NCBI RefSeq assembly: GCF_900880625.1
Contig: NZ_CAAHFB010000001.1
Location: forward strand, 1,178,001 to 1,242,000
Length of the DNA stretch: 64,000 bases
Reading direction: 5' to 3'
Origin: Halorhabdus rudnickae
GTDB taxonomy: Archaea; Halobacteriota; Halobacteria; Halobacteriales; Haloarculaceae
Part shown: piece by piece, positions 44,590-52,031 of the stretch
Numbering within the stretch: the first letter of the stretch is position 1
Layout of the letters: each line of letters opens with the position of its first letter
Made by a program: the position numbers and the translations under genes
The notes under the pieces: generated by a model
Databases searched by the model: none
Seen by the model: only the letters and a program-made list of their open reading frames with translations
Told to the model about the DNA's origin: nothing

Positions 44590-44891
44590 GATGCATCGTC
44601 AACGCTGTCCGGTTCGGGGATCTGCTGGCTTTCGAACCCGGGATCGACGTATTCCTCGCGTTCGGCTTCTTCGACCAGCGCCCAGTCGTCGAGCTCGCTC
44701 TCGGTGTAGGATCCGTCGAGTTCCTCGAACCAGTAGACGAACTCGTCAGTTTCGAACCGGAAGGCGAAGTCTTCGACAGTCACCTCCTCGTTTTCCTCGG
44801 TTTCGAGAACGTCGCCGACGCCAAATTCGGCGTACCGCGAGAACTCGATCGCCAGGTTGTGCTTGCGGTTCTCGGGAAAGCGTGCGGTCAT
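44586..44891 (-). CDS. conserved hypothetical protein
   Basis: 101 residues, very acidic, from ATG 44891 (a GTG at 44909 is an alternative). Reads TARFPENRKHNLAIEFSRYAEFGVGDVLETEENEEVTVEDFAFRFETDEFVYWFEELDGSYTE. It looks like a small beta-rich domain; no family recognised. Coupled to the downstream zinc protein by a 4-base overlap. Confidence 0.65.
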   Translation of the reverse strand: MTARFPENRKHNLAIEFSRYAEFGVGDVLETEENEEVTVEDFAFRFETDEFVYWFEELDGSYTESELDDWALVEEAEREEYVDPGFESQQIPEPDSVDDAS

Positions 44892-44919
44892 ATACTCGTC
44901 TTCGGACACCCATCAGTAA

Positions 44920-45106
44920 GCGCTTTCGACGACCGAGTGGCTGGCCGGTGGTCGTCCCGGGCGAACCCACAGAGTATTCGCTCCGGTAGAAGTGCGGATC
45001 GAAAACGAACAGCGGGTGCGGTCCGCCGTCGCGGGCGGCCCCAGCCAGCGTGGCATTGTCGCGCGCGGAGGTTCCGACGGTGCCAGACGAGAATGGCAGT
45101 CGGCAC
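44920..45106 (-). pseudogene. photolyase/cryptochrome N-terminal remnant
   Basis: From GTG 45106: PTAILVWHRRNLRAR in one frame. After a one-base slip it continues RDNATLAGAARDGGPHPLFVFDPHFYRSEYS. This is the opening of the photolyase N-terminal antenna domain (aIxWfRRDLRxxDNxtL...vxPlFvfDp). Similarity fades about 44970, and the remaining 400 residues are missing. It lies 57 bases downstream of the intact DASH gene on the same strand but is a different photolyase, since FVFDPHFYRSEYS is not the DASH sequence. Confidence 0.7.
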
Positions 45107-45162
45107 TGGCGACGGTATGCGTGCAAGCGAGTGAAACAGTCGGATAGGGTAGATATCTCGGT

Positions 45163-46599
45163 TCACAAGCGCTCGGGGTCCACAATTGGCTCGGGGTACT
45201 CCTCACCGAGGACGACCCCGCGCTCGCGTTGCTCGTGTTCGTCCATCCGCCAGGGTTCACGCGCATATTCGACGATCACGCCGTCGAGTTCCGGACACCA
45301 CCGTCGAATGTACTCGGCGCCGGGATCGTAGCGCTCTGCCTGAGAGAGAACGTCGAAACCGCCCTCGCGACTGTCGTTGCCGACCTTTGCGATGTAGGCC
45401 CAGTTGCCATAATTCGAGGCGGGGTCGTAATCGAGGAGATGCTGCTCGTAGTGGGCCGCACCCCATCGCCAGTCAATCCCGAGGTCGTGGACCAGAAAGG
45501 AGGCAGCGTTCTGACGGGCGCGGTTGCTGACGTAGCCCGTCGCCGCAAGTTCCCGCATCGCGGCGTCGACGAAGGGAACGCCGGTCTGCCCGTCCTGCCA
45601 GCGCCCGAAGTCCGTCTCGTCACGACACCATTGCAAGTCCGTCCGCTCACGAATGCCGCCCGGTGTGAAGAATTGCCCGCCGTACTTGGCGAACTGAAAC
45701 TGGAAGAAGTCCCGCCAGCGCAACTCGAAGTTGAGCCAGTAGGTCGAGTCGTTGCTGACACGTTCGCGTTCGTACGCTTGGACGGCCTGGTAGACCTCAC
45801 GGGGTGACAGGCAGCCGACGTTCAACCACGGCGAAAATTTCGAGGAATAATCCCGGCCGATGAGGCCGTTGCGAGTCTGCTTGTATTCCCGAAGCGAATC
45901 CGTCTCCCAGATGTACTCTTCCACACGTTGCTGGCCAGCCGTTTCGCCACCCTCGAAATCCAGGGCCATCCGGTCGTCGTCGGGCACCTCGCCGACCACA
46001 TCGAGAGAATCGAGATCGGGGATCGTGCCTATTTCGGGCACGTTGTCCGGGAGCGGCGGAACCTCTGGAACCCCGATCGGATCGCGGACGCGGCTCTCGG
46101 CTTCGACTTCGTTTCGCCAGGGCGTAAACGTGTCCGGAATCTCGTCGGGTGGTGTGGGAAGGTCATCGACGTGATGAAGCGTGTGCGTCCAGTGAGGCTC
46201 GAGGGTGATGTCGTCCGGCAGCACCGATCGGACCTGCTGTTCGTGCGTTCGCTCGTCCGGGATCGGGAGCGTCTGGTAGTGCAGGCTGTCGGCCCCAACG
46301 TGGTCGAGAATGGCAGACAGTACCTCGTCCGGACGGCCGTGACGGACGAGTAGGTCCCTGCCTGCATCCCGGAGACGTTCGCGCAGATCAGTCACTGACT
46401 CGCGTTCGAACTGTGCACGGCCGGCTCCGAGACCCGGGTATTCAAAGGATGCGTTCCCGCCGAACGCCCGCGGCCCGTACCGGCGCGGGTCGAAACAGTA
46501 GACGGGGACGACGCGATCGGTCCCACAGGCAGCCGCGAGCGTCGGATTGTCTCGCGTGCGGAGGTCACGACGGAACCAGGCGATGGCCGTCTCTGGCAT
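45163..46599 (-). CDS. DASH-family cryptochrome/photolyase
   Basis: 478 residues from ATG 46599. The antenna-binding N-domain starts TAIAWFRRDLRTRDNPTL. The FAD domain carries the DASH hallmark TGYVSNRARQNAASFLVHDLGIDWRWGA and the following DYDPASNYGNWAYIAKVGNDSREG. WLNFELRWRDFFQF precedes it. Such proteins repair cyclobutane dimers, mainly in single-stranded DNA, using blue light, or act in sensing. Its promoter faces the UbiA-type carotenoid gene divergently, both plausible light-related functions. Confidence 0.93.
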   Translation of the reverse strand: MPETAIAWFRRDLRTRDNPTLAAACGTDRVVPVYCFDPRRYGPRAFGGNASFEYPGLGAGRAQFERESVTDLRERLRDAGRDLLVRHGRPDEVLSAILDHVGADSLHYQTLPIPDERTHEQQVRSVLPDDITLEPHWTHTLHHVDDLPTPPDEIPDTFTPWRNEVEAESRVRDPIGVPEVPPLPDNVPEIGTIPDLDSLDVVGEVPDDDRMALDFEGGETAGQQRVEEYIWETDSLREYKQTRNGLIGRDYSSKFSPWLNVGCLSPREVYQAVQAYERERVSNDSTYWLNFELRWRDFFQFQFAKYGGQFFTPGGIRERTDLQWCRDETDFGRWQDGQTGVPFVDAAMRELAATGYVSNRARQNAASFLVHDLGIDWRWGAAHYEQHLLDYDPASNYGNWAYIAKVGNDSREGGFDVLSQAERYDPGAEYIRRWCPELDGVIVEYAREPWRMDEHEQRERGVVLGEEYPEPIVDPERL

Positions 46600-46708
46600 A
46601 GGAGAGCCTGGGGCTGTATCCACTTGGACAACAGGGTCGTCCGGACGGTTCGCCAGCAACACTTGAGCGCGCCGACACGACTATGCGGACAGATACCGAG
46701 ACACATGT

Positions 46709-47881
46709 ATGGCGATCGCGCGTCACCGGTCCGGCACCGTTCCGGCGGCCCGAGCGCTGGCGTCGCAGGTTCATCCGGTGTTTATGCTGCCTCCGGTGGC
46801 CGTCTCGCTGACTGGATCGCTGCTGGCTGCCCGGGAAACGGGTGCGTTCACGCCGACCGTTGCCGCGTTGCACGCAGCGGCGATCTTCGCCGCCGTCTAC
46901 ACCGCTCACGTCAAAGACGGCTACGTCGACTTCTTCGTCCGCGGCGAGGACGACGACCACCCGCTGTCTGTCGGGGGCTGTCGGCTCGCGCTGCTTGTGG
47001 CCGGAGTCGTTTTCGTGTCAGCGCTGGCGGGCGTGTGGCTGACCGCAGGTACAGGCGCCGCCGCGCTGACCGCGCCGACGTGGGCGCTTGGATACTTCCA
47101 CGCCCCACAACTGGATACCAATCCTGTATCCGCAACCGGCGGGTACCCGGTCGGAATCGCGCTGGCGCTTGTGGGGGCGTTCGTCGCTGGTCACGGCTCG
47201 CTGACGCCGACGGCCCTCGGTCTGGCGGCGGTATTGCTTGCGGTCCTGCTAGGGATCAAAGTGATCGACGACGCTCAGGACCTCGCTTACGACCGGTCGA
47301 TAAACAAGCGGACGGTCGCCGTCGTACTCGGGCCGCGACGTGCCCGTCGTCTAGCTGAGGGGGTGCTCGTGGCCGGCCTCGCCGGTGTTGGCGTCTTGGC
47401 CGCCGTCGGAATATTCCCGACGGGAACGATACTCGCTGTGTTCGCGTTCGGCGCGGTGGCGGCCATCGCCCATCGAGCCGAGCCGCGACTGGCGACGATG
47501 TTGCTCGTCCGCGGAGCGTACGTGTTCCTCGCGCTCTTGCTGGTCGCGCTGTGGTACCGTCCCTTTACCGGCCCTCTCATTGTCGATATCGGTGTCCTGG
47601 GTCCGTACACCTATCTCGCGACGGAGGTGGTCTTCGGCGCACTTGCCCTGGCGCTGTTGTGGCGGGCCGAGGCGATCACGAGTGCCGCGCGGACGATTGC
47701 GGTTCTCTATCCGCTGGCGTACGTCTGGGACTGGTACACCCTCCAAGTGGGTGTCTTCGCGATCGAACTCCGAACCGGGATCGACCTGCTGGCGATCCCG
47801 ATCGAGGAGCACCTGTTCATGATCGTCGTGCCTGCGCTGGTGCTCGGGATTCACGAAACATTCCGCGTGGACGACATGTGA
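46709..47881 (+). CDS. UbiA-type prenyltransferase fused to a lycopene-cyclase-like domain
   Basis: 390 residues, about 10-12 transmembrane helices. The N-terminal 265 residues resemble the UbiA superfamily (AAVYTAHVKDGYVDFFVRGEDDDHPLS and IKVIDDAQDLAYDRSINKRTVAVVLG as the two Asp-rich sites). The C-terminal 110 residues form a short lycopene-cyclase module ending YVWDWYTLQVGVFAIELRTGIDLLAIPIEEHLFMIVVPALVLGIHE, with the PxEEhlF motif. In haloarchaea, carotenoid genes make bacterioruberin. This fusion suggests lycopene elongation plus a cyclase-like step, but only one cyclase half is present. Confidence 0.8.
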   Translation: MAIARHRSGTVPAARALASQVHPVFMLPPVAVSLTGSLLAARETGAFTPTVAALHAAAIFAAVYTAHVKDGYVDFFVRGEDDDHPLSVGGCRLALLVAGVVFVSALAGVWLTAGTGAAALTAPTWALGYFHAPQLDTNPVSATGGYPVGIALALVGAFVAGHGSLTPTALGLAAVLLAVLLGIKVIDDAQDLAYDRSINKRTVAVVLGPRRARRLAEGVLVAGLAGVGVLAAVGIFPTGTILAVFAFGAVAAIAHRAEPRLATMLLVRGAYVFLALLLVALWYRPFTGPLIVDIGVLGPYTYLATEVVFGALALALLWRAEAITSAARTIAVLYPLAYVWDWYTLQVGVFAIELRTGIDLLAIPIEEHLFMIVVPALVLGIHETFRVDDM

Positions 47882-47960
47882 AAGGGCCATCTCGCGTGAG
47901 AGACGTCCACAGTCGTGGGACGTGTCTCGATTACCCGTGGTACACCATCTCTCGGAAGCC

Positions 47961-47970
47961 TTATACATTC
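47961..47970 (+). promoter_or_regulatory. candidate TATA box of cspA
   Basis: TTATACATTC about 25-30 bases before the ATG at 47993, with the usual spacing. Confidence 0.5.
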
Positions 47971-47992
47971 CCCTCCCTTCGATAGATTCGCA

Positions 47993-48187
47993 ATGGCAAC
48001 TGGTACGGTCGATTTCTTCAACGACACTGGCGGTTACGGTTTCATCGAGACTGAGGATGCGGACGAAGACGTATTCTTCCACATGGAAGACGTCGGCGGC
48101 CCGGACCTCGAAGAAGGACAGGAAGTCGAATTTGACATCGAACAGGCCGAGAAGGGCCCCCGCGCGACCAACGTCGTCCGCCAGTAA
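47993..48187 (+). CDS. cspA: cold-shock domain protein
   Basis: 64 residues, one CSD. The RNP motifs are GGYGFIET (usual KGFGFI) and DVFFHMEDV (usual DVFVHxS). Basic residues normally needed are few, as expected of a halophile. It binds single-stranded RNA or DNA. ATG 47993, in-frame upstream ORF is not coding. Confidence 0.93.
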   Translation: MATGTVDFFNDTGGYGFIETEDADEDVFFHMEDVGGPDLEEGQEVEFDIEQAEKGPRATNVVRQ

Positions 48188-48616
48188 GGCTTCGACGTAA
48201 TCGCGATTCTCCTAATACACTATTTCACCGCGTAGCCAACGGCTCGTCTGTTTACTGGATCGTGGTAAATCGCCGGACATAGCTCGATTTTACGAATTTA
48301 GCGACTGCTTGATGTTGTGGACTGCATACATCGGGACAAGTTCACGAAATTCACCGTATCAGGTTCGTGCACGGACTGCGGAGGCCGATCTCGCCGGGTA
48401 TGTGTGGCATCTCGATCAGCAAAGCAAGTGCTCCTCTGTGGATTTCTCCAGGATACTGAACGACTTTGTTCGTGAAGCGGGAGATCATCGACACAGATCA
48501 TCGGCGGTTTCCCGTTTCATCTTCCTAGTTCTAACGGTCGAAGCCGACGCTGTCAAGCGTTTCACCAGAGCCACCTATTTCATTACCCCAGGGTTCACAG
48601 ACTGAGTTACGCACGA
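48188..48616. other. intergenic region, no gene recognised
   Basis: 430 bases. No frame shows GC3-biased coding over more than a few dozen codons; open frames on both strands look random. It has moderately low GC and probably holds the cspA terminator on the left and the promoter of the DUF3800-like gene on the right. I see no repeats. Confidence 0.4.
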
Positions 48617-49444
48617 ATGCAGGATTTCATTGTGGATGAGGACTCGCGGCCTCGATCTATCGGGTTTGACGCCACAGACCGGCAGGATCTCGTAGTGACT
48701 GTTGGTGTTCTTCTCAATCGGACGCAAGAAGCCACACTCCTCGATGATCTCTATCAGACAATATATGATGACGGCTATCGCCCGTTCCGGACGAAAAGCC
48801 GTGATCTTTTACTCCCATCTGAGAAGGTTCAAGAGCTCCTTGAGCGGTGTAACGGGGAGGTCGGTATTTGCGTTCATCAGGACGATGTCAAGCTTCCATT
48901 TGCTGAGGCAGTTCACTCTGCGATCCTCCTTGACGAACTGAGTGTGACAACTGACGATACGATAGCCATCGTCGACGGTGATCAGGGCCGAGCAGATCAA
49001 CTGTATCAGACTGCCGTTGCAATCGACGTAGTTCCGCCCTCAATCACAAACTGTGCCCAGTCAGAGCTCTACTATCCACATCTCTTGTTGGCAGACCTTG
49101 TTGCTGGCGTTGTCGCAGATACAATTGCGGCGGACCCGACAGCCCTCCCTTCAGCCTCGGTCGCCGGACCAGTTGAGATGATACTGGAGACGACACAGGA
49201 ATCTCGGAAAGGTCGATGGGGACGTGGATACTCTGCTGCTGCGCGTGGGGAAGGAGAAGTTCAACGAGCGAAATTCGAACAACGGTATGCAGATTCCGTG
49301 CGAGAACGCGTCAGCTGTTGGTTCCATGGGACATTTGGGAAGACGCATGCCCCATCTCCGGAGAGCGATGGCGTTCAGCCTGTTGTGGGACGGCTTAATG
49401 CAATCGGGTGTACTGATGTCGCTGAGTGGCTTGCTAAGCAGTAG
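48617..49444 (+). CDS. DUF3800-like hypothetical protein
   Basis: 275 residues. It begins QDFIVDEDSRPRSIGFDATDRQD, similar to the IFIDESG opening of DUF3800 (an RNase H-like fold). Further matches by position are TIAIVDGDQGRADQLYQ, then YYPHLLLADLVAGVVADTI, where DUF3800 has a conserved ADxxAG. Its Asp residues could bind metal. GC is lower than average and AT-rich flanks surround it, suggesting acquisition. Function unknown; DUF3800 is frequent on mobile elements and near defence genes. Confidence 0.55.
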   Translation: MQDFIVDEDSRPRSIGFDATDRQDLVVTVGVLLNRTQEATLLDDLYQTIYDDGYRPFRTKSRDLLLPSEKVQELLERCNGEVGICVHQDDVKLPFAEAVHSAILLDELSVTTDDTIAIVDGDQGRADQLYQTAVAIDVVPPSITNCAQSELYYPHLLLADLVAGVVADTIAADPTALPSASVAGPVEMILETTQESRKGRWGRGYSAAARGEGEVQRAKFEQRYADSVRERVSCWFHGTFGKTHAPSPESDGVQPVVGRLNAIGCTDVAEWLAKQ

Positions 49445-49787
49445 TGAAAGGACACTGATTCCCGCCTCCACCCCCGTTTCCACGCGGGACCTCTCCGAGG
49501 ACGCAATTGTGATGTGATGGGTCCCCGTTCGGACCGCGTCTTACCGGGATGGCAGGGGCGGTGCGACGGGCTTCAAACGCCGGTGCCTGCGGCGCTCCAC
49601 CTAGTATGTGTGAGGGCCTCCTATTAGAAGTTGTCCTTCATTTCCGCGCTTTATAGCACATCGATCAGTGATACCGATTTGTCGTAGTCGACAGATAGAT
49701 ATGATTGAGTGAGGAGAGCGACTATAGTAGTGATTAGAAATAATCGCTCACTTTTGGGAGGGGAAGTTGGTCTACTGCGGTCGCTAC
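49445..49787. other. intergenic region with one ORB-like half-motif
   Basis: 340 bases without a gene. ACCCCCGTTTCCAC at 49470-49483 resembles half of the origin-recognition box used by haloarchaeal Orc1/Cdc6 (the reverse of GTGGAAACGGGGGT). No second copy and no orc1 gene are visible. The rest is AT-rich. Confidence 0.3.
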
Positions 49788-49961
49788 TCACTGCGTAATG
49801 TCGGACAGCGGGACGAGACGGTGTTCCATTGTCGGCTTCGTGTAGCCGGAGGACTCTTCAGTGACACCGGCAGTGAAGACTTGCACCTTCTGCTGGAGGA
49901 CGTGTGGCTCTCCCTTCGTGTCGTGGATCACGTCGATGGACTCCCAGGCTTCGTCTTGCAT
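49788..49961 (-). CDS. small hypothetical protein
   Basis: 57 residues from ATG 49961; a GTG at 49997 would add 12. Codon use is strongly GC3-biased over most codons. It reads QDEAWESIDVIHDTKGEPHVLQQKVQVFTAGVTEESSGYTKPTMEHRLVPLSDITQ, a mixed alpha/beta composition. No recognised family. It diverges from the HAD gene. Confidence 0.5.
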   Translation of the reverse strand: MQDEAWESIDVIHDTKGEPHVLQQKVQVFTAGVTEESSGYTKPTMEHRLVPLSDITQ

Positions 49962-50048
49962 AGGCGAATAGGTGGTCGCCGTGACAATAAGATTCACCCG
50001 GCGAGACGGGCGGAACGCTCATAGCGGGGACCACCCTACTGTCGTGCG

Positions 50049-50687
50049 ATGAGTCAACCGCCCGAGTACGACTTCTGGCTGTTCGACCTCGATGGGACAC
50101 TGATCGACGTCGAAGCTGACTATCCCCGGCAGGTGTTCGATCAGGTGGGCGAGCGACTCGGATACGAGTTCAGCGACCGGCAGATGCGGATTCTCTGGCA
50201 CGGCCTCACCGGGTCGCGGAACGATCAGCTCCAGGAGTGGGGACTCGACCCCGAAGCGTTCTGGCCGATCTACCACGACGTCGAGGACGCCACGGCGCGG
50301 GCGAAAGCCGCCTATCTCTACGACGACGCCGATACGTTGCTCTCGATGATCGACGCACCGACGGGGATCGTCACTCACTCCCAGCCGTACCTGACGGGAC
50401 CGACCCTCGAGGCACTGGGCTTGCGGGAGGAATTCGACACCGTCGTCTGTTGTGATGAAGAGCTGGGCTGGAAACCGGATCCGGTACCGGTCGAACGCGC
50501 GATGGCGGATCTGAACGTCGCCGGCAGCGGTCACACGGGGGTCATGGTCGGTGACAGTCCACACGACATTGGTGCTGCCCGAAATGCGGGCCTGGACGGG
50601 ATCCACGTCGAGCGCTTCGACGCAAGCGAGCGACCCGGCGCAGTCGAGAGTGACCGGCGCGTACGGCGGCTGGACGAACTCGCCTGA
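50049..50687 (+). CDS. HAD-superfamily hydrolase (phosphoglycolate-phosphatase-like)
   Basis: 212 residues. Motif I is FDLDGTLIDVE, motif II GIVTHSQPY (Thr), motif III K in GWKPDPVP and motif IV VGDSPHDIGAAR. The helical cap sits between residues 20 and 90. It is a phosphatase acting on a small phosphate ester; the substrate is not evident. Good GC3 bias. ATG 50049. Confidence 0.9.
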   Translation: MSQPPEYDFWLFDLDGTLIDVEADYPRQVFDQVGERLGYEFSDRQMRILWHGLTGSRNDQLQEWGLDPEAFWPIYHDVEDATARAKAAYLYDDADTLLSMIDAPTGIVTHSQPYLTGPTLEALGLREEFDTVVCCDEELGWKPDPVPVERAMADLNVAGSGHTGVMVGDSPHDIGAARNAGLDGIHVERFDASERPGAVESDRRVRRLDELA

Positions 50688-50770
50688 CGAGCCGGGTATC
50701 GACGATCATACGGTCCGAGACGACCATCGCAGGGGAACGCTCTTGATACCCGGCGAAGAATCGCCACCCA

Positions 50771-51544
50771 ATGGTCGTAGCCCTCCTCGTCGCTGGCATG
50801 GTCGCATTGGTCGGATTCGTCGTCGTCGCTCTGAGCGCCCGAGAGCTGTGGTTCGCCTGGCGCGTCTACCGCGGCGAATCGCTGGCGGTATACGAACTCC
50901 CCAACGAGACCGGGCCGGTCGAGGTGAAGGGGGTCGCCGAACCCGACGCGGGGACAGTCGAGGCACCGATCTCGGGTTCGCCGTGTCTGATCTGTGGGTG
51001 GGAGGTTCAAGAACGTCGGACGAGCGGAACCGGGAAGGGCTCGAACACGTACTGGAAGACACTCGACGAGGGACTGCTCGGTGGTCCCTTCCGGCTGGCA
51101 GACGACACCGCCAGCTGTCGGGTCGAACCGGCCGGCTCGGACCGCCGACTCGAAGAACACACGGTAACGGTCCCCGGCGGAACCGTCCCGCCCGCGGAGG
51201 TCCGAGAGTTCGTCGCGGCGAACCCGAACGTCAGTCCACAGGACGGGACGATCGACCTCGGCGTCGCCGAGTTGCGGGTCGGCAACGAACAGCGCTTCGT
51301 CGAACGCCGCCTCGATCCCGGCGAGGACTGTTACGTCTACGGGCGTGCCCACTACGATCAAACGGCGGGGAGTCGCGGTGGCGAAGTGAGCGTCCGCATC
51401 GACGGGGAGAGTGTCCGGCGGTTCCTGATCGCGGATCGCCGCGAGCGCGGCGTCGCCTGGGATGTAGCGAAAGTCGGGTTCGCCGGGGCGCTCTTTGGCC
51501 TCCTCATGTTGGTTCCATCGGCGTTCTGGATCCTCTCACTGTGA
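50771..51544 (+). CDS. membrane protein with GIDE-like domain
   Basis: 257 residues. TM1 at about 5-25 (LLVAGMVALVGFVVVALSA), TM2 at about 236-256 (VGFAGALFGLLMLVPSAFWIL). Between them lies a beta-rich domain: VEVKGVAEPDAGTVEAPISGSPCLICGWEVQERR, and later LDPGEDCYVYGRAHY, the pattern of the GIDE domain in MUL1-type E3 ligases and its prokaryotic relatives. It has no RING. Function unknown in archaea. Confidence 0.7.
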   Translation: MVVALLVAGMVALVGFVVVALSARELWFAWRVYRGESLAVYELPNETGPVEVKGVAEPDAGTVEAPISGSPCLICGWEVQERRTSGTGKGSNTYWKTLDEGLLGGPFRLADDTASCRVEPAGSDRRLEEHTVTVPGGTVPPAEVREFVAANPNVSPQDGTIDLGVAELRVGNEQRFVERRLDPGEDCYVYGRAHYDQTAGSRGGEVSVRIDGESVRRFLIADRRERGVAWDVAKVGFAGALFGLLMLVPSAFWILSL

Positions 51545-51660
51545 GCGTAACGCCTCGCGTTGGCTGTCGTTCACCGGTGATCGGCATCGCCGGGACGGGC
51601 CGCTGGCTGCTAGCTGTGCGTACCACCGCGTTTTTGGCCCTACCGCTCGAAGTCCGGGCC

Positions 51661-52017
51661 ATGACATCGCTCCGCGAGGCGTTGACTGACCTGCCCGAAG
51701 CGGTCTTCGCCGACCTGCTCGAATCCGAGGACGCCTACCTTCTGGTGTTCGACCTCCCCGGTAGTACTGCCGAGACGGTCGACATCCGGGTCGACGGCGG
51801 TCGACTCGTCGTCGAGGCGCGTCGGGAAAAAGCAGTTCCCGGAGACTTCGAGTACGTCTCGGAGGACCGATCGATGTTCCTCGACCTTGAACTTCCGCTG
51901 CCGCCGGACGTGACAGCCCAAGAGGCCGACGCCACGGTCGAGCGGGGCGTCCTAGAGGTTCACCTGCCGAAATCGTCGGTCACGTCGGGCACGTCGATCC
52001 CCGTCGAGGACGCCTAG
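51661..52017 (+). CDS. Hsp20-like protein
   Basis: 118 residues. The alpha-crystallin core is SEDAYLLVFDLPGSTAETVDIRVDGGRLVVEARREK...ATVERGVLEVHLPKS, with the terminal G-V-L-E-V-x-L-P motif. The N-terminal helix is short. Unlike the Hsp20 at 42329 it keeps IPVEDA near its end, close to the I-x-I/V type. A small chaperone, or a GvpH-like role, is possible. ATG 51661. Confidence 0.78.
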   Translation: MTSLREALTDLPEAVFADLLESEDAYLLVFDLPGSTAETVDIRVDGGRLVVEARREKAVPGDFEYVSEDRSMFLDLELPLPPDVTAQEADATVERGVLEVHLPKSSVTSGTSIPVEDA

Positions 52018-52031
52018 GTGGAGGCCACTCG

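Noticed and set aside
48298-48605. Small frames on both strands between cspA and the DUF3800-like gene
   Set aside because: No GC3 bias, no recognisable motif and mutual overlap.
50551-51660. Plus-strand frame preceding the Hsp20-like gene
   Set aside because: Only the part from ATG 51661 has similarity. The upstream part is the wrong frame of the HAD and GIDE-like genes.
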